A DNA stretch of 64,000 bases from an uncultured Bacteroides sp. (GTDB lineage Bacteria > Bacteroidota > Bacteroidia > Bacteroidales > Bacteroidaceae). A program made the translations under genes and the position numbers. Positions 63,137-64,000 of the stretch are shown one piece after another. The notes beneath the pieces are model-generated. The model was given only the letters and a program-made list of their open reading frames with translations. It ran no database searches and was not told the origin of the DNA. The stretch's first letter is position 1. Each line of letters starts with the position of its first letter. The stretch covers positions 13,649 to 77,648 of the forward strand of contig NZ_URFY01000015.1 in NCBI RefSeq assembly GCF_900547205.1, read 5' to 3'.

Positions 63137-63928
63137 ATGATAATAGCATGGTTTTCTTGCGGAGCAACTTCCGCAGTTGCTTGCAAAATTGCGTTGAACT
63201 TGTATGATAATGTGCAAGTTTACTACATAGATACTGGCTCAGGGCATCCAGATAACGCCAGATTCCTTGCTGATTGCGAAAAATGGTACGGGCAACCTAT
63301 TCACACTATCAGAAGCGATAAATATACTTGTGTAGCTGATGTTTTGCAGAAAGGATTTATCAACGGCGCCCATGGTGCTGCTTGTACTCTTGAACTTAAA
63401 AAGAAAGTCCGGTATAAGTTGGAAAAAGAGTTGCAGCAATGGGACGGGCAAGTTTGGGGATTCGATTATGACCCGAAAGAGATTAACCGGGCTATCCGGT
63501 TAAAGCAACAATATCCGGATACAAAGCCATTGTTTCCGCTTATTGAGCGGCAGATAACCAAGTCGGATGCAATGGGGATGCTTTGGAAAGCTGGTATTGA
63601 AATCCCAGCCATGTATAAGATGGGTTACAATAACAATAACTGCATCGGTTGTGTCAAAGGTGGGATGGGCTACTGGAATAAGATACGAAAAGACTTTCCT
63701 GATGTATTTAACGAGGTGGCACAGATTGAGCGTGATGTAGGCGCAACCTGCCTAAAGGATAAAGACGGGCGAATCTTTCTTGACGAACTGCCAACGTGGC
63801 GAGGTGACCCAGTGGAAGAGGTTATACCTGACTGTTCGCTTATCTGTCAGATTGAGTTTCAAGAGATACTTGATAGGCAGGTAGAACGAGTTTTGAAGGG
63901 AGAAATTAGTATTAACGATGTAGCCTAA
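63137..63928 (+). CDS. PAPS reductase-like PP-loop protein of phage
   Basis: A 263-residue protein of the phosphoadenosine-phosphosulfate reductase/DndC superfamily. The PP-loop is degenerate but clear in WFSCGATSAVAC; IDTGSGHPDNARFL is the second motif; the C-terminal NNNCIGCVKGGMGYWNKIR holds the cysteine pair. The ATG at 63137 (M-I-I-A-W) is used; the extension to 63071 overlaps the divergent HNH gene. Phages often carry such proteins; possible roles are sulphur chemistry or nucleic-acid modification. No Dnd partner is near. Confidence 0.85.
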   Translation: MIIAWFSCGATSAVACKIALNLYDNVQVYYIDTGSGHPDNARFLADCEKWYGQPIHTIRSDKYTCVADVLQKGFINGAHGAACTLELKKKVRYKLEKELQQWDGQVWGFDYDPKEINRAIRLKQQYPDTKPLFPLIERQITKSDAMGMLWKAGIEIPAMYKMGYNNNNCIGCVKGGMGYWNKIRKDFPDVFNEVAQIERDVGATCLKDKDGRIFLDELPTWRGDPVEEVIPDCSLICQIEFQEILDRQVERVLKGEISINDVA

Positions 63929-63950
63929 GTAGGCTCAAAACAATTTAGAT

Positions 63951-64000
63951 ATGAATCATAATATAATAAATAACTCCCAGTTGTCAGAGATTAAAACCAA
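63951..64000 (+). CDS. Start of a gene cut by the window edge
   Basis: An open frame MNHNIINNSQLSEIKT runs to the end of the window. Only 16 codons are visible; no function can be given. Confidence 0.4.
   Translation, partial: MNHNIINNSQLSEIKT

Overview
This window is chromosomal DNA from a gut Bacteroides-type organism (phylum Bacteroidota). Pointers: the atp operon runs D-C-(membrane gene)-B-E-F-H-A-G; promoters match the Bacteroides -7 box TAnnTTTG with little Shine-Dalgarno use; gene families include DUF4301, DUF4248, a Bacteroides HU-like protein, a carboxypeptidase-free outer-membrane barrel of the TonB-receptor type, a C11 (clostripain) lipoprotein and an ISAon1-type element. Species cannot be fixed from sequence reading alone.

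Layout. 1-3.35 kb: MacB/FtsX-type ABC exporter genes, with a broken permease remnant in front. 3.4-16 kb: housekeeping and small metabolic genes (MATE pump, HAD phosphatase, panB, MFS carrier, a RelA/SpoT protein with a degenerate hydrolase site, DUF4301, CAT-like acetyltransferase, PagL-like outer-membrane protein, Ogt-like methyltransferase, purT). 16.1-20.4 kb: a minus-strand accessory cassette (DUF4248, replication-initiator-like protein, second DnaB helicase, HU-like protein, small coiled-coil protein, peptidoglycan amidase). 21.1-28.6 kb: complete F1Fo ATP synthase operon. 28.8-41.9 kb: PIF1/HRDC helicase, RmlD-like reductase, a candidate small RNA, cupin lipoprotein, C11 peptidase lipoprotein, two paralogous AraC regulators, a two-component system, and an outer-membrane barrel. 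41.9-51.8 kb: aspartate decarboxylase/antiporter pair, fhs and glyA (one-carbon metabolism), PorT-like barrel, flavin reductase, pyrI-pyrB. 51.8-53.9 kb: a scar of mobile DNA (IS21 remnant, decayed tyrosine integrase, internally deleted ISAon1-like element, tRNA-Arg 3' fragment). 53.9-64 kb: the early region of a prophage or related integrative element running off the right edge: repressor with palindromic operator, small membrane proteins, a tRNA-like structure followed by a possible structured RNA, divergent mini-genes, then a translationally coupled recombination module (single-strand annealing protein, DUF1367-like, DUF4494, NinG, DUF2786), a lone HNH nuclease on the opposite strand and a PAPS-reductase-like protein.

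How the parts fit. AspT/AspD exchange and decarboxylate aspartate, which generates proton-motive force; the atp operon makes or consumes that force. fhs and glyA both feed the folate one-carbon pool, and purT offers a formate-dependent route to purines; pyrB/pyrI start pyrimidine synthesis. The right-hand 10 kb differs in style: lower GC, short overlapping genes, almost all rightward. The most unusual signals there are the tRNA-like/structured RNA region at 56.1-56.4 kb, the duplicated divergent cassettes with a base-pair-compensated hairpin at 56.6-57.2 kb, a 72-residue protein made of three repeats, and identical paired CGACAAACA sites on both sides of the tRNA-Arg fragment, which suggest that two related elements used the same tRNA gene in succession.
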